Part shown: one piece after another, positions 44,179 through 52,794 of the stretch | Layout: the number at the start of each line of letters is the position of its first letter | Numbering within the stretch: the stretch's first letter is position 1 | Position numbers and translations under genes: made by a program | Assembly: GCF_003014735.1 (NCBI RefSeq) | Contig: NZ_PYAX01000007.1 | Coordinates: 488,425-552,424, forward strand | Reading direction: 5' to 3' | Length of the DNA: 64,000 nt | Source: Saccharothrix carnea | GTDB taxonomy: Bacteria; Actinomycetota; Actinomycetes; Mycobacteriales; Pseudonocardiaceae | Notes under the pieces: model-generated | What the model was told of the DNA's origin: nothing | Database searches by the model: none | The model's input: only the letters and a program-made list of their open reading frames with translations

Positions 44179-45033
44179 TCAGTGGAAGGTGTGCTCGGGG
44201 CCGGGGAACTGGTGGCCCTTCACCTCGGCCGCGAACTGCTCCGCCGCCGACTTCATCACGCCCGCCACGTCGGCGTACCGCTTCACGAACCGCGGCGCGC
44301 GACCCCGGCGCAGGCCCATCATGTCCTGCCACACGAGCACCTGGGCGTCGGTGTCCGGTCCCGCGCCGATGCCCACGGTCGGGATCCGCAGGTCGTGGGT
44401 GATCTGCTTGGCGACCTCGCTGGTCACCATCTCCAGCACCACCGCGAACGCGCCCGCGGCCTCGACGGCGTGCGCGTCCTCGACCACCGAGTCGAAGGCG
44501 TCGTTGCGCCCCTGCACCCGGTAGCCGCCGAGCTGGTGCTCGCTCTGCGGGGTGAAGCCGATGTGCGCCATGACCGGGATGCCCGCCCGCACGATGGCCT
44601 CGACGTGCGGTGCGAAGTGCTTCCCGCCTTCGAGCTTCACCGCGTGCGCGCGGCCTTCCTTCATGAACCGCACGGCCGTCGACACGGCCTGCTCCACCGA
44701 CACCTGGTAGGAGCCGAACGGCAGGTCGGCCACGACCAGCGCCCGCTTCACCGACCGGGTCACGCCCCGGACCAGCGGGATCAGCTCGTCCACGGTCACC
44801 GGCAGCGACGTGTCGTAGCCGTAGACGTTGTTGGACGCGGAGTCGCCGACCAGCAGCACCGGGATGCCCGCCTCGTCGAACAGCTCCGCGGTGTACATGT
44901 CGTAGGCGGTGAGCATGGGCCACGGCTCGCCGCGTTCCTTCATCTCCCGCAGGTGGTGGATGCGCACCTTCTTGCCGGTGGGGGCGCTGCCCGCCCCGCT
45001 GCCGTAGGGCGCGGTTACCTCTGACGAGGTCAT
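44179..45033 (-). CDS. panB: 3-methyl-2-oxobutanoate hydroxymethyltransferase
   Basis: The 284-aa enzyme makes ketopantoate, the first committed step of pantothenate synthesis. It is a TIM barrel with metal-binding [48 protein letters not shown] and [10 protein letters not shown], and [24 protein letters not shown] near the end. An N-terminal extension of about 20 residues is present, as in other actinobacteria. GGGAGGACGG precedes the ATG. In M. tuberculosis panB lies between the same RNase H and TAP/glnA2 genes. Confidence 0.96.
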   Translation of the reverse strand: MTSSEVTAPYGSGAGSAPTGKKVRIHHLREMKERGEPWPMLTAYDMYTAELFDEAGIPVLLVGDSASNNVYGYDTSLPVTVDELIPLVRGVTRSVKRALVVADLPFGSYQVSVEQAVSTAVRFMKEGRAHAVKLEGGKHFAPHVEAIVRAGIPVMAHIGFTPQSEHQLGGYRVQGRNDAFDSVVEDAHAVEAAGAFAVVLEMVTSEVAKQITHDLRIPTVGIGAGPDTDAQVLVWQDMMGLRRGRAPRFVKRYADVAGVMKSAAEQFAAEVKGHQFPGPEHTFH

Positions 45034-45254
45034 CGTCGACCGTCCTCCCTCGGGGCCTGCTCCATCGCGGGTCCCCGGGCCTTGTTGCACGGTTACCCGA
45101 CCAGCGTGACACCGACACCGGGCGAATTGCGCGGAGTGCGAGACGCTTCACACGCCTCGCCCACCACCTCGCGAACACCGCCGATCGGGAGTACGGTGCC
45201 GCCTTCCCACCTCCGCGCGAGGCCCTTCCGGGGGCGCGACCGCTCGCCGGTTCG

Positions 45255-46943
45255 TCAGCCCCTCGCCGTGAGCAGCCCCGCCCGCGCCCGGACCTCCGCC
45301 GTGGCGGCGGCGAGGTCGGCCTGGTCGGTGATCGTGGTGTTGCCCTCGTAGGTGACGCCGTCCGGCACGGCGTCGCTGCCCACCGGGTCGGCGTCCCAGA
45401 AGTTGCCCCGGTAGGTGACGTGCTCCAACGGCGGGTAGACGTGCAGGACCGAGGTGTTGTCCGCGCGGACGACCACGTTGCCCTCGACCTCCACCCACGT
45501 GGCCCCGTAGTCGGTGTAGAGGCCGAAGTTGTACGGCGTGCGGGTGTCCTCGATCACGTTCCCGCTGATCACGGCCCCGTGCCCGGCCGAGCCCTGCGGG
45601 CCGGACAGGTACACGCCGCCGCCGTCGGCCAGCACACCCATGGTCCGGGTCACGAGGTTGCGCGTGACCCGGGTGCCGCCGCGCGCCGGACCGGCCACGA
45701 TGCCGTTGTGCGGCACGTCGTGCACGTGGTTGTGCGTGACGACGCAGTCCTCGGTGTCCAGGAACGTGATCCCGGCCGAACCGGAGTGGTCCAGCCCGAC
45801 GTGCCGGACCAGGTTGTCCTCCACCAACGCCTTCCGCGTGCCCGTGACGGCGATGGCGGACGCGGCGAGGGCGTCGAAGTCGCAGCCGCGCACCACGAGG
45901 TCCGCGCCGCCGGTCGCGCCGAGCCCGGTCGCGCCCAGCCTGGTGAACCGGCAGCCCTCGAACCGCACCCCGGTCGTGCCGTCCAGCCGCACGCAGGCCG
46001 GGATCTGCTCCGTCTCCTCCGGCACGGTCAGCCACGCGCCCTCGGCGGGCTCGACCTTCCCGATCCGGCCACCGTCGTAGTAGCCGTTCGAGTGGTAGTG
46101 CAGGAATCCCCGGTCGCTGCCCGGCCGCAGCCACGTCGTGTCGGCGAACACCACGCCCCGGAACGTCACGTCCCGGACGCCGGTGGCCCGCACCAGCACC
46201 TCCAGCACGGGCGCGACGACGTGCGGCTCCTCGTCCGGGAGGGGCAGGTAGTGCAGGACGTGCCGCCCGGGCCGCGAGCGGTCCAGCGCGAACGTGCCCC
46301 CGGTCAGGAACGCCGGGTCGTTCTCCACCCTGGTCGGCGCCGGCGGACCCGACATGGTCTGGCCGAACCACTCGGAGTTGTAGACGTCCACGGCCCAGCC
46401 GAACGCGGGCTGCGCCATCGTGATCTCGCCGTCCGGCCTGACGGACGCGACCGCCGTGCGCGCCTCCGTCCACGGGTAGACGCCCCGGTGCACGAACTCG
46501 ACGCCGGACGTGTTGCGCCAGTTCAGCGGGGCGTCCGTGGCGTAACCGGTGGGCGTGCGGCGGACCGTGCCGGGCAGCCCGTCCACACCGGCCCGCTCGA
46601 CCCGCCGCCCGTTCACCACGAGGTGACGGGTGACCAGGTCGCCGACCTCGGCCACCCACACGCCGTCCGGACCCCGCCGCCCGGCGACCTCACGCCCGCC
46701 GCTGACGACGACGTCCTCGCGTGCGTCGGTGCCGTAGCCGAACGCCTGGTAGACGACCTGGGAGTCTTCCTCGGTGAGCTCGAACGGCTCGGTGAGCACG
46801 TGCGTGCCCGCCCTGAGGTGCACGGTGACGTCACCGCCCACCTCCCGGGCGGCCCGTCGTGCGCGCTCCAGGGTGCGGAACGGGTGGTCGGCCGTGCCGG
46901 CGGCGGAGTCGTCCCCGGCCGGGGAGACGTGGAAATCGGTCAT
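45255..46943 (-). CDS. Right-handed parallel beta-helix protein
   Basis: The 562-aa product begins like pectate-lyase-fold proteins (FHVSPAGDDSAAGTADHPFRTLERARRAAREV), followed by a domain with VVNGRRVERAG and a C-terminal series of beta-helix turns (for example VRGCDFDALAASAIAVTG, VVTHNHVHDVPHNGIV, GAVISGNVIEDTRTPYNFG). It probably acts on or binds a polysaccharide. No signal peptide is visible at the ATG, which is odd for such proteins. It is divergent from a TetR regulator across 55 bases, so it is a likely regulated target. Confidence 0.86.
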   Translation of the reverse strand: MTDFHVSPAGDDSAAGTADHPFRTLERARRAAREVGGDVTVHLRAGTHVLTEPFELTEEDSQVVYQAFGYGTDAREDVVVSGGREVAGRRGPDGVWVAEVGDLVTRHLVVNGRRVERAGVDGLPGTVRRTPTGYATDAPLNWRNTSGVEFVHRGVYPWTEARTAVASVRPDGEITMAQPAFGWAVDVYNSEWFGQTMSGPPAPTRVENDPAFLTGGTFALDRSRPGRHVLHYLPLPDEEPHVVAPVLEVLVRATGVRDVTFRGVVFADTTWLRPGSDRGFLHYHSNGYYDGGRIGKVEPAEGAWLTVPEETEQIPACVRLDGTTGVRFEGCRFTRLGATGLGATGGADLVVRGCDFDALAASAIAVTGTRKALVEDNLVRHVGLDHSGSAGITFLDTEDCVVTHNHVHDVPHNGIVAGPARGGTRVTRNLVTRTMGVLADGGGVYLSGPQGSAGHGAVISGNVIEDTRTPYNFGLYTDYGATWVEVEGNVVVRADNTSVLHVYPPLEHVTYRGNFWDADPVGSDAVPDGVTYEGNTTITDQADLAAATAEVRARAGLLTARG

Positions 46944-46960
46944 GTGCAGCCCCCAAGGTT

Positions 46961-46975
46961 GTTTATGCCGTAAAC
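46961..46975. promoter_or_regulatory. GTTTA-N5-TAAAC operator between beta-helix and TetR genes
   Basis: A perfect 5-bp dyad (GTTTATGCCGTAAAC) sits in the 55-base divergent gap, a place and size suited to a TetR-family operator controlling both genes. It stands out as AT-rich against its surroundings. Confidence 0.55.
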
Positions 46976-46998
46976 CGCAAGAGGTATACCATGGAGGC

Positions 46999-47814
46999 GT
47001 GATGGGCGAAACAGGCGATCCCGACCGCTCGGTCGAGTTGCTGTGGGACGGGCGGGGAGGGCTGAGCCTGGAGGCGATCGTGGGCGCGGCGGTCGAGGTG
47101 GCCGACGCGGAGGGCCTGTCCGGGCTGTCCATGCGCAAGGTCGCCGAACGGCTCGGCTTCACCACCATGTCGCTGTACCGGCACGTGCTCGGCCGCGACC
47201 ACCTGGTCGACCTGATGCGTGACGCGGTGCACGGCGACCCGCCCGAGGTGACGGGCGGCGGCTGGCGTGCGGACCTGGAGGCGTTCGCCCGGCACGCCTG
47301 GGAGCTGCGCAAACGCCACCCCTGGCTGGCCGAGGTGCCCGCCCGGTCCGTGCCCGGCCCCAACGCCCTGGCCCACTACGAGCACGCGTTGGGCGTCCTC
47401 GCCGACACCGGGCTGGAGCCGGCCGAGGTGGTCGCGGCGGTCGGGCTGGTCGGCCGGTTGGTGGACGCCGAGGCGTCCGCGCTGGTCGAGGCCGCGCGGG
47501 CGGAACGCGGCACGGGGGTCAGCGATGAGGAGTGGTGGGGCGCGCGGGACACGCTGTTCGCCCACTTCGACCGCTACCCGGTCCTGACCCGGCTGTGGGA
47601 GACCGGTGGCTTCGACCAGCCGGACTCGTTCGGGTTCGGGCTGGCGCGGGTGCTCGACGGTATCGAGCTGTTGATCGGTCGGCGTGATGTAAAGCGTGAT
47701 GAAACTTGTCAGATGTGTGGCAAACCAGTGGTGCGTGCCGCGTCCGGGCGGCCCCGCGCGTACTGCTCGCGGGCGTGCCAGCAACGCGCCTACCGCAACC
47801 GCCGCTCGACGTGA
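46999..47814 (+). CDS. TetR-family repressor fused to a C-terminal zinc-finger-like tail
   Basis: The 271-aa product has a TetR HTH at about 18-65 (GLSGLSMRKVAERLGFTTMSLYRHVLGRDHLVDLM) followed by a TetR-C effector domain to about 230. A 35-residue tail carries CQMCGKP and later YCSRACQQRAYRNRR, a four-cysteine set (C-x2-C-x16-C-x3-C). The codons at the junction (47685-47736) are unusually AT-rich. GGAGG precedes the start; GTG 46999 or ATG 47002 may be used. It probably represses the beta-helix gene and itself. Confidence 0.88.
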   Translation: MMGETGDPDRSVELLWDGRGGLSLEAIVGAAVEVADAEGLSGLSMRKVAERLGFTTMSLYRHVLGRDHLVDLMRDAVHGDPPEVTGGGWRADLEAFARHAWELRKRHPWLAEVPARSVPGPNALAHYEHALGVLADTGLEPAEVVAAVGLVGRLVDAEASALVEAARAERGTGVSDEEWWGARDTLFAHFDRYPVLTRLWETGGFDQPDSFGFGLARVLDGIELLIGRRDVKRDETCQMCGKPVVRAASGRPRAYCSRACQQRAYRNRRST

Positions 47815-47842
47815 GCCGCCCACCGCGACCGGTGGGCGGCTC
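47813..47842. terminator. Bidirectional terminator, 13-bp perfect stem
   Basis: GAGCCGCCCACCG pairs with CGGTGGGCGGCTC across a 4-base loop. It overlaps the stop of the TetR gene and lies just before the end of the convergent SDR gene. Confidence 0.8.
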
Positions 47843-47850
47843 GGCCGTCC

Positions 47851-48600
47851 TCAGACCTGCACGGTCGGCAGCACGATCAGCTGCCGCAGGTTCACCTGCT
47901 TGGGCCGGCTGGTGGCGAAACCGACCACGTCACCGATGTCGGCCGGGTTCAGCGGCGGCACGTCCTCCCGCCACTGCGCCAGGTGCGCCGACACCTCCGG
48001 GTTGTCGATGTGGTCGGGCAGTTCGCTGTGCACCAGGCCGGGCTCGATGTTGGTCACCCGCACGCCCTTCGGGCCCAGCTCCGTGCGCAGGTTCGCGGAC
48101 AGGTGGGTGACGGCGGCCTTCGTGGCGGTGTAGACGGCGTAGTTGGGGAAGGTCAGGTGCGCGGCGATGGACGAGATGTTCACCAGGTCGGCGGTGCCCG
48201 TCGCACCCGCCTCGACCAGGTCGGCGGTGAACGCCTTGGTCACGTTCAGCAGGCCCTTGAGGTTGGTGTCGATCATCCGGTCCCACTCGTCGTCCCGACC
48301 CGCGTCGATCGGGTTGGCGAGCATCACGCCGGCGTTGTTCACCACGAGGTCGACCCGTCCGAAGGCGGTGTGGACGGTCTCGACGGCCTCGGTGAGGTCA
48401 CCGGTCACGTCGGCGGCCACGGCGAGCGCCCGCCCACCCTCGGCGGTGATCTTGTCGGCCAGCTCGGTGAGCCGGTCCGCCCTGCGGGCCAGCAGCGCGA
48501 CCTTCGCCCCGGACCGGGCGAGGACGAGCGCGATCTCGGCGCCGATACCGCTCGCGGCACCGGTGACAACGGCAGTGCGGTTGTTCAGGTCGTAGCTCAT
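47851..48600 (-). CDS. Short-chain dehydrogenase/reductase
   Basis: The 249-aa classical SDR has the coenzyme motif TGAASGIG near residue 13, the NNAGVM motif, catalytic Ser in ISSIAAH, and YxxxK in YAVYTATKAAV. ARRADRL after the second strand suggests NADP(H). The substrate cannot be told. It is divergent from an XRE/MmyB-type regulator, a pairing seen often in actinobacteria in which the regulator controls the SDR gene. Confidence 0.93.
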   Translation of the reverse strand: MSYDLNNRTAVVTGAASGIGAEIALVLARSGAKVALLARRADRLTELADKITAEGGRALAVAADVTGDLTEAVETVHTAFGRVDLVVNNAGVMLANPIDAGRDDEWDRMIDTNLKGLLNVTKAFTADLVEAGATGTADLVNISSIAAHLTFPNYAVYTATKAAVTHLSANLRTELGPKGVRVTNIEPGLVHSELPDHIDNPEVSAHLAQWREDVPPLNPADIGDVVGFATSRPKQVNLRQLIVLPTVQV

Positions 48601-48616
48601 GACGACAACATTGGAC

Positions 48617-48650
48617 CTGGTCAGCGCCGGTACCAGAGGCTCTGGTCAGC
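48617..48650. promoter_or_regulatory. Repeated CTGGTCAGC motifs in the SDR/XRE promoter
   Basis: CTGGTCAGC occurs at 48617-48625 and 48642-48650, 25 bases apart. ACCAG between them (48632) makes an inverted match to CTGGT. It is a candidate binding site for the XRE regulator; inferred from position. Confidence 0.45.
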
Positions 48651-48720
48651 CTGTGGAGCGCCGTTCCCTAGGACTGCCGGTACCCAGGCTCGGCCCGCCG
48701 ATCGCGGCCATACTGGACCG

Positions 48721-49566
48721 GTGAACCACGACCTCGGCGAATTCCTGCGCAGCCGCCGGGCCCGCGTCCGGCCCGACGACGTGGGCCTGCCCGGCGGCGG
48801 TCGGCGGCGCGTCCCGGGCCTGCGGCGTGAGGAACTGGCGTTGCTGGCCGGCGTGAGCGTGGACTACTACATGCGCCTTGAGCAGGGTCGCACCCCGGCG
48901 GTCTCGGACTCGGTGCTCGACGCCGTCGCCCGCGTGCTGCGGCTGGACGAGACCGAACGCGCCCACCTGCGCAACCTGGTCCGTCCCGCGCCGTCGAAGC
49001 GCCCCGCGCCCCAACGCGTCCGCCCGGGCCTGCGCCGCCTGCTCGACATGGTGGTCGACGTGCCCGCGTTCGTGATGGGCCGCCGCACGGACATCCTGGC
49101 GTGGAACCCGCTCGCCGGGGCGCTGTACGGCTTCGACGACCTGCCGGCGGAGGACCTGAACTCCGCCAGGCACACGTTCCTGCTCCCGCAATCCCGCGCG
49201 TTCTACCGTGACTGGCCCACGGTCGCGGCCGACATGGTGGCGTTCCTCCGGCTCGACGCGGGCCGCTACCCGGACGACGCGAGGCTGGCGGCACTGGTGG
49301 GCGAACTGTCGATGAAGGACGACACGTTCCGCAAGCTGTGGGCACAGCACAAGGTCCTCGAGAAGACCCACGGCACCAAGCTCATCCAGCACCCGGTGGT
49401 CGGCGACCTGGACCTCGACTACGAGACCCTGCAACCGACCGGCGACCCGGACATCGTCCTCGCCGTCTACACCGCCAAGGTCGGCTCACCGACCGAGGAA
49501 CGCCTCAAACTCCTGGCGAGCTGGTCCGCAGCCCCTTCAGGAACGCCCTCAGAGCAGCAGGCCTGA
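48721..49566 (+). CDS. XRE regulator with MmyB-like ligand-binding domain
   Basis: The 281-aa product has an N-terminal HTH (about 5-75; GLRREELALLAGVSVDYYMRLEQGR) followed by a PAS-like MmyB domain (FVMGRRTDILAWNPLAGALYGFDDLP, then DTFRKLWAQHKV, and KLIQHPVVGDLDLDYETL at the end). Such regulators bind a fatty-acid-like ligand in a solved homologue and commonly sit beside SDR genes. CATACT lies 6 bases before the GTG, fitting a leaderless transcript. Its 3' end overlaps the DUF397 gene by 62 bases on the other strand. Confidence 0.9.
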   Translation: MNHDLGEFLRSRRARVRPDDVGLPGGGRRRVPGLRREELALLAGVSVDYYMRLEQGRTPAVSDSVLDAVARVLRLDETERAHLRNLVRPAPSKRPAPQRVRPGLRRLLDMVVDVPAFVMGRRTDILAWNPLAGALYGFDDLPAEDLNSARHTFLLPQSRAFYRDWPTVAADMVAFLRLDAGRYPDDARLAALVGELSMKDDTFRKLWAQHKVLEKTHGTKLIQHPVVGDLDLDYETLQPTGDPDIVLAVYTAKVGSPTEERLKLLASWSAAPSGTPSEQQA

Positions 49567-49681
49567 CCTCCAACACCGGCCCGTCCACGTTCTTCGAGTC
49601 GCGCACGGCATCGAGCCCGGCTCGCAGTTCGACGCAGCTGCCGCCGCTGTTCCCGCTGTAGCTGCTCTTCCGCCACGTCAT
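49505..49681 (-). CDS. DUF397 small protein
   Basis: The 58-aa product has the DUF397 signature: WRKSSYSGNSGGSCVEL near the N-terminus, VRDSKNVDGPVL in the middle and AALRAFLKGLR at the end. It is shorter than 100 codons and overlaps genes on both strands, so it is easily missed. Its ATG overlaps the stop of the upstream XRE gene (ATGA). In Streptomyces, DUF397 proteins form a functional pair with the Scr1-type XRE protein encoded just before them. Confidence 0.88.
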   Translation of the reverse strand: MTWRKSSYSGNSGGSCVELRAGLDAVRDSKNVDGPVLEVRPAALRAFLKGLRTSSPGV

Positions 49682-50508
49682 GGATCAACGCTATCAAGCA
49701 GATCCGCCACCGAGACCGCCAGCAGCTCCTGAAAAACGGCTTCGTAGTGGGAGATCCGGCTCTCCTCGTCGACGAACAGCCCATCCGTCAACGTCTCCAC
49801 GTACACCATCTTCCGCAGCTCGCCCGGCGGCGTGAGGATCTCGAACGGGAAGTAGAGCGCGCTGGTCAGACCAACACCGTCCGGGATGACCCGGATCGTC
49901 ACTTGCGGCAGCCCGGACAGCTTCTTGAGGTGCCTCAACTGCTCGAAGCGCGTTTCCGGCGACCCGACCGGCGCCCGGAGCACCGACTGCCTGATCACCA
50001 GCGTGTAGTCCGGCGGATTCGGCCCGGTCAACCGCGCTTGCCGGGCCATCCTCGCCTGCACCAGGCTTTCCACCTCGTTCGGCCGCAGCGCGGGGTTCGT
50101 CTCGATCACCGCTCGCGCGTATGCCTCGGTCTGCGCCAAGCCGTGCAGCAAATCCGGCCGGTACGCTTCGATGCTCCGCGCGGTCTCCTCGGTGTTGAAG
50201 TACTTGCGCAGCCGATCCGGGATGGCCGCGCCCCACGGCGTCTTCGGCCGGCGCTTGCGCGCCTCCTCCCCGAGGTGGATGAGGTCGGCCCGCTCGTCGT
50301 CCCGCACACCGAGAAGGTCGAGCAGGGCCACCAGTTCCAGCGGCGCTATCGAGTGATCACCACGCAGGATCTTGCCCACCTTCGACTCCGAGCAAGCCAA
50401 CGTCGCCTGGAGGGCGGCCTTCGTGACGCCCGTGCGCTGCATCAGTTCGCGCAGACGCTGGGCGAGGCCGACTCGGTAGTCGACCGGGCTCCGGTCGCTG
50501 CTGGTCAT
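49678..50508 (-). CDS. XRE regulator with DUF5753 (Scr1 type)
   Basis: The 276-aa product has an HTH at about 12-65 (LRELMQRTGVTKAALQATLACSESKVGKILRG) and the C-terminal DUF5753 domain (SIEAYRPDLLHGLAQTEAYARAV, then RQARLTG, VLRAPVGSPETRFEQL and FEILTPPGELRKMVYVET). It belongs to the Scr1 group that pairs with DUF397 in Streptomyces and Nocardia and affects development or acts like a toxin-antitoxin partner. It is coupled to the DUF397 gene downstream and divergent from a small hypothetical gene. Confidence 0.9.
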   Translation of the reverse strand: MTSSDRSPVDYRVGLAQRLRELMQRTGVTKAALQATLACSESKVGKILRGDHSIAPLELVALLDLLGVRDDERADLIHLGEEARKRRPKTPWGAAIPDRLRKYFNTEETARSIEAYRPDLLHGLAQTEAYARAVIETNPALRPNEVESLVQARMARQARLTGPNPPDYTLVIRQSVLRAPVGSPETRFEQLRHLKKLSGLPQVTIRVIPDGVGLTSALYFPFEILTPPGELRKMVYVETLTDGLFVDEESRISHYEAVFQELLAVSVADLLDSVDP

Positions 50509-50558
50509 GGGTCTCCTCAGTTGATCGCCGACAGTCTGCCCGAGCCACTCCGGACCAT

Positions 50559-50584
50559 TGGTCACCCGATCAGGTGTCTGGTCA
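50559..50584. promoter_or_regulatory. TGGTCA direct repeat upstream of small gene
   Basis: TGGTCA occurs at 50559-50564 and 50579-50584, two helical turns apart, in the divergent region between the Scr1-type regulator and the 70-aa gene, just before the TACCGT -10 (50602-50607). A possible operator; inferred. Confidence 0.35.
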
Positions 50585-50614
50585 ACTCGACCGGTCGGGT
50601 TTACCGTTCCGCCT

Positions 50615-50827
50615 ATGACTGGAGAAGATCGTGAGCAGGTGGCGGCGGAGGCTCCGCGTCTGTTCGCCGTGGTGGAGCACGACCCCGAGTTCCAGGTGGT
50701 GGCGTGGGGTCTGGAGTTCGAAGGCGGCGCCCAAGTGGTGTCGGAGGACGGAAGCCTGCGGATGGGCCTGCAAGGTCCCGAGAGCTGCCTGCACCTGTTC
50801 AAGGGGTCCGAGCTGCTGTGGATCTGA
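50615..50827 (+). CDS. Hypothetical small protein divergent from Scr1-type regulator
   Basis: The 70-aa acidic product (TGEDREQVAAEAPRLFAVVEHD, then VAWGLEFEGGAQVVSEDG, ending SELLWI) looks like a small beta-rich fold. I recall similar short genes placed divergently from DUF5753 regulators, but no named family. TACCGT lies 7 bases before the ATG, so the mRNA is probably leaderless. It is likely controlled by the adjacent regulator. Confidence 0.65.
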   Translation: MTGEDREQVAAEAPRLFAVVEHDPEFQVVAWGLEFEGGAQVVSEDGSLRMGLQGPESCLHLFKGSELLWI

Positions 50828-50841
50828 GCCGACAAAAACTC

Positions 50842-50871
50842 TTGTCAAGACAAACTGCATTGTCCTAGGCT
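50842..50871 (+). promoter_or_regulatory. Sigma-70-type promoter of the DUF4287 gene
   Basis: TTGTCA (50842-50847) and TAGGCT (50866-50871) are 18 bases apart. The -10 ends 6 bases before the ATG, which places the transcription start at or next to the start codon. One of the cleanest vegetative promoters in the window. Confidence 0.75.
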
Positions 50872-50877
50872 CAGGGC

Positions 50878-51159
50878 ATGTCCTTCCAGGCGTACCTCGA
50901 CACCATCGAACGCAAGACCGGCAAGACCCCGGCCGAACTGCTGTCCGAGGCAGGCGACCGCGGCTACGACGCGACCACCAAGGCGGGCGTCGTCCTCCAG
51001 TGGCTGAAGGACGACTACGACCTGGGTCGCGGTCACGGCATGGCGCTCTACCACGTGCTCAAGAACGGCACCACGATCAACGACAAGCACGTCGGCAGCA
51101 CCGGCAGCCACCGGGACGACTCCGCGACCCTGCGGATCGACGGCCTCGCCAACCGCTGA
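50878..51159 (+). CDS. DUF4287 domain protein
   Basis: The 93-aa product is a single DUF4287 domain: SFQAYLDTIERKTGKTPAELL at the start, VLQWLKDDYDLGRGHGMALYHVLKNG in the middle. The domain also appears fused to SRPBCC/AHSA1-type proteins. The conserved GRGHGMA loop is intact. Function unknown. It ends one base before the convergent hydrolase gene. Confidence 0.88.
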   Translation: MSFQAYLDTIERKTGKTPAELLSEAGDRGYDATTKAGVVLQWLKDDYDLGRGHGMALYHVLKNGTTINDKHVGSTGSHRDDSATLRIDGLANR

Positions 51160-52722
51160 TCAGGAGCAGCGCGTCCCCTCGCGCGGCAGCTCCAGCGAGA
51201 TCAGGTACGCGTGCCCGGCCTCGTCCACGCAGTCGTTGCCGTGGAAGTAGACGGTGTGCTGGTTGCCCTCGAACGTCAGCAGCCCGCCGCCCAGCTCCTT
51301 CGCCAGGCTGACCCCGGCCTCGTACGGCGTGGCGGGGTCACCGGTCGTCGAGATCACCAGCACGGGCGGCAGGCCGGACACCGGCTTGTGCTCCTGCACG
51401 CTCGGCGGCACAGGCCAGAACGCGCACGCGTCCAGCGCGGCGCCCGGCGGCTGGCCGTCGTCCAGGAACGGCGCCGCCGCCTTGTACCGCCGCGCCACGT
51501 CGTTCAGCACGTTCTTGTCCGTCACGCGCGGCTCGTCCACGCACTTCACCGCCACGAACGCGTCGGTGATCGTGGAGTACCGGCCTTCCTTGTCGCGGTC
51601 GAAGTAGTTGTCCGCCAACAGCAGCAGCACCTCACCGCGGTTGTTCTTCAGCTCCGTCAACCCGGAGTTCAGCGGCGCCCACAGCTCCTCCGAGTACATC
51701 GCCTGGATCGCGCCGGTGATCGCGTCGTTGTACGACAGCTTCCGCTCGCCCACCGCCACCGGCCGCTGCACCAGCGGCAGGGTCAGGTCCCGGAACGCCT
51801 GGTTGGCCTTCGACGGGTCGTTGCCCAACGCGCAGTCCTGCCGCGTCGCGCACCACGCGGCGAACGCGTCGAACGCCTTCTGGAACCCGGCGCCCTGCGC
51901 GATCAGCGACTCCACCTGGTTCTGCGTGGGGTCGACCGCGCCGTCCAGCACGAGCGCCCGCACGTTGCCCGGGAACGCCTGCGCGTAGGCCGCGCCGATG
52001 TGCGTCCCGTACGAGAAGCCCAGGTAGGTCAGCTTCTCGTCGCCGAGCGCGGACCGCATGACGTCCAGGTCGCGCACGACGTCACGGGTGCCCACGTTGG
52101 CCAGCACGTCGACGCCGGTCACGGACGCGCACTTGTCCGCGTACGCCTTGTTCTCCGCCTCGGTCTCCGCCAGGCCCGCCGGTGACGTGTCGATGTCGGT
52201 GTCGAGCCGGTCGGCGTCGCGCTCGGCGTCGGTCAGGCACTTGATCTGCGGTTCGCTCGCCCCGATGCCGCGCGGGTCGAACCCGATCAGGTCGAATCGT
52301 TCACCCACCGGTGACGACTTGACCTGCGCGCCCATCCCCGCCGCCGCGGCCATGCCGGACGCGCCCGGACCACCCGGGTTGATGATCAGCGACCCGATCC
52401 GGTCGCCGGTCGCGCGCTGCCGCAGCAACCCGACCTTGATCGTGCGGCCCTCCGGTTCGGTGTAGTCGAGGGGCACCTCCAGGCGGGCGCACTCGATCGA
52501 CTTCTTGTTCTTGAACAGCGACGTCGTCGTCCCGGTCGTCGCGTACGGCGCGCAGTCCTCCCAGCCCAGCTGCTGGCCGTAGAACCGCTCCAACCCGCCG
52601 GGCACGGCACCCGCCGGCCCTCTCTGCTCCAACGCGGTCCCGGCGGTGGGCGAGCCGGGCAGCACGCTCGTGCACGAGGCGAGGAGCGGGAGGGCGAGGA
52701 ACAGCATCATCCGACGGCGCAC
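51160..52722 (-). CDS. Tripeptidyl-aminopeptidase-type alpha/beta hydrolase, lipoprotein
   Basis: The 520-aa product is exported: residues 1-17 (VRRRMMLFLALPLLASC) form a lipoprotein signal with lipobox LLASC. The hydrolase domain has INPGGPGASG (oxyanion hole), FDPRGIG, nucleophile Ser in LGFSYGTHIGAAYA, Asp in ISTTGDPATPYE and His in EGNQHTVYFHG, plus the TAP C-terminal domain. It is a homologue of the mycobacterial Rv2223c/Rv2224c (CaeA) pair that neighbours glnA2 and panB. TACGAT is exactly 6 bases before the GTG, which decides the start. Confidence 0.92.
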   Translation of the reverse strand: MRRRMMLFLALPLLASCTSVLPGSPTAGTALEQRGPAGAVPGGLERFYGQQLGWEDCAPYATTGTTTSLFKNKKSIECARLEVPLDYTEPEGRTIKVGLLRQRATGDRIGSLIINPGGPGASGMAAAAGMGAQVKSSPVGERFDLIGFDPRGIGASEPQIKCLTDAERDADRLDTDIDTSPAGLAETEAENKAYADKCASVTGVDVLANVGTRDVVRDLDVMRSALGDEKLTYLGFSYGTHIGAAYAQAFPGNVRALVLDGAVDPTQNQVESLIAQGAGFQKAFDAFAAWCATRQDCALGNDPSKANQAFRDLTLPLVQRPVAVGERKLSYNDAITGAIQAMYSEELWAPLNSGLTELKNNRGEVLLLLADNYFDRDKEGRYSTITDAFVAVKCVDEPRVTDKNVLNDVARRYKAAAPFLDDGQPPGAALDACAFWPVPPSVQEHKPVSGLPPVLVISTTGDPATPYEAGVSLAKELGGGLLTFEGNQHTVYFHGNDCVDEAGHAYLISLELPREGTRCS

Positions 52723-52794
52723 ATCCCGATCGTAGGTGTGACTCGTGGGCCACAACGCCCGCCAAGGTTGCTCCGGGTGAGCGAGAATGCCCCC

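Noticed and set aside
45034..45254. Small gene between panB and the beta-helix gene
   Set aside because: Open frames here are short and Arg/Pro-rich, without a ribosome site or recognisable sequence.
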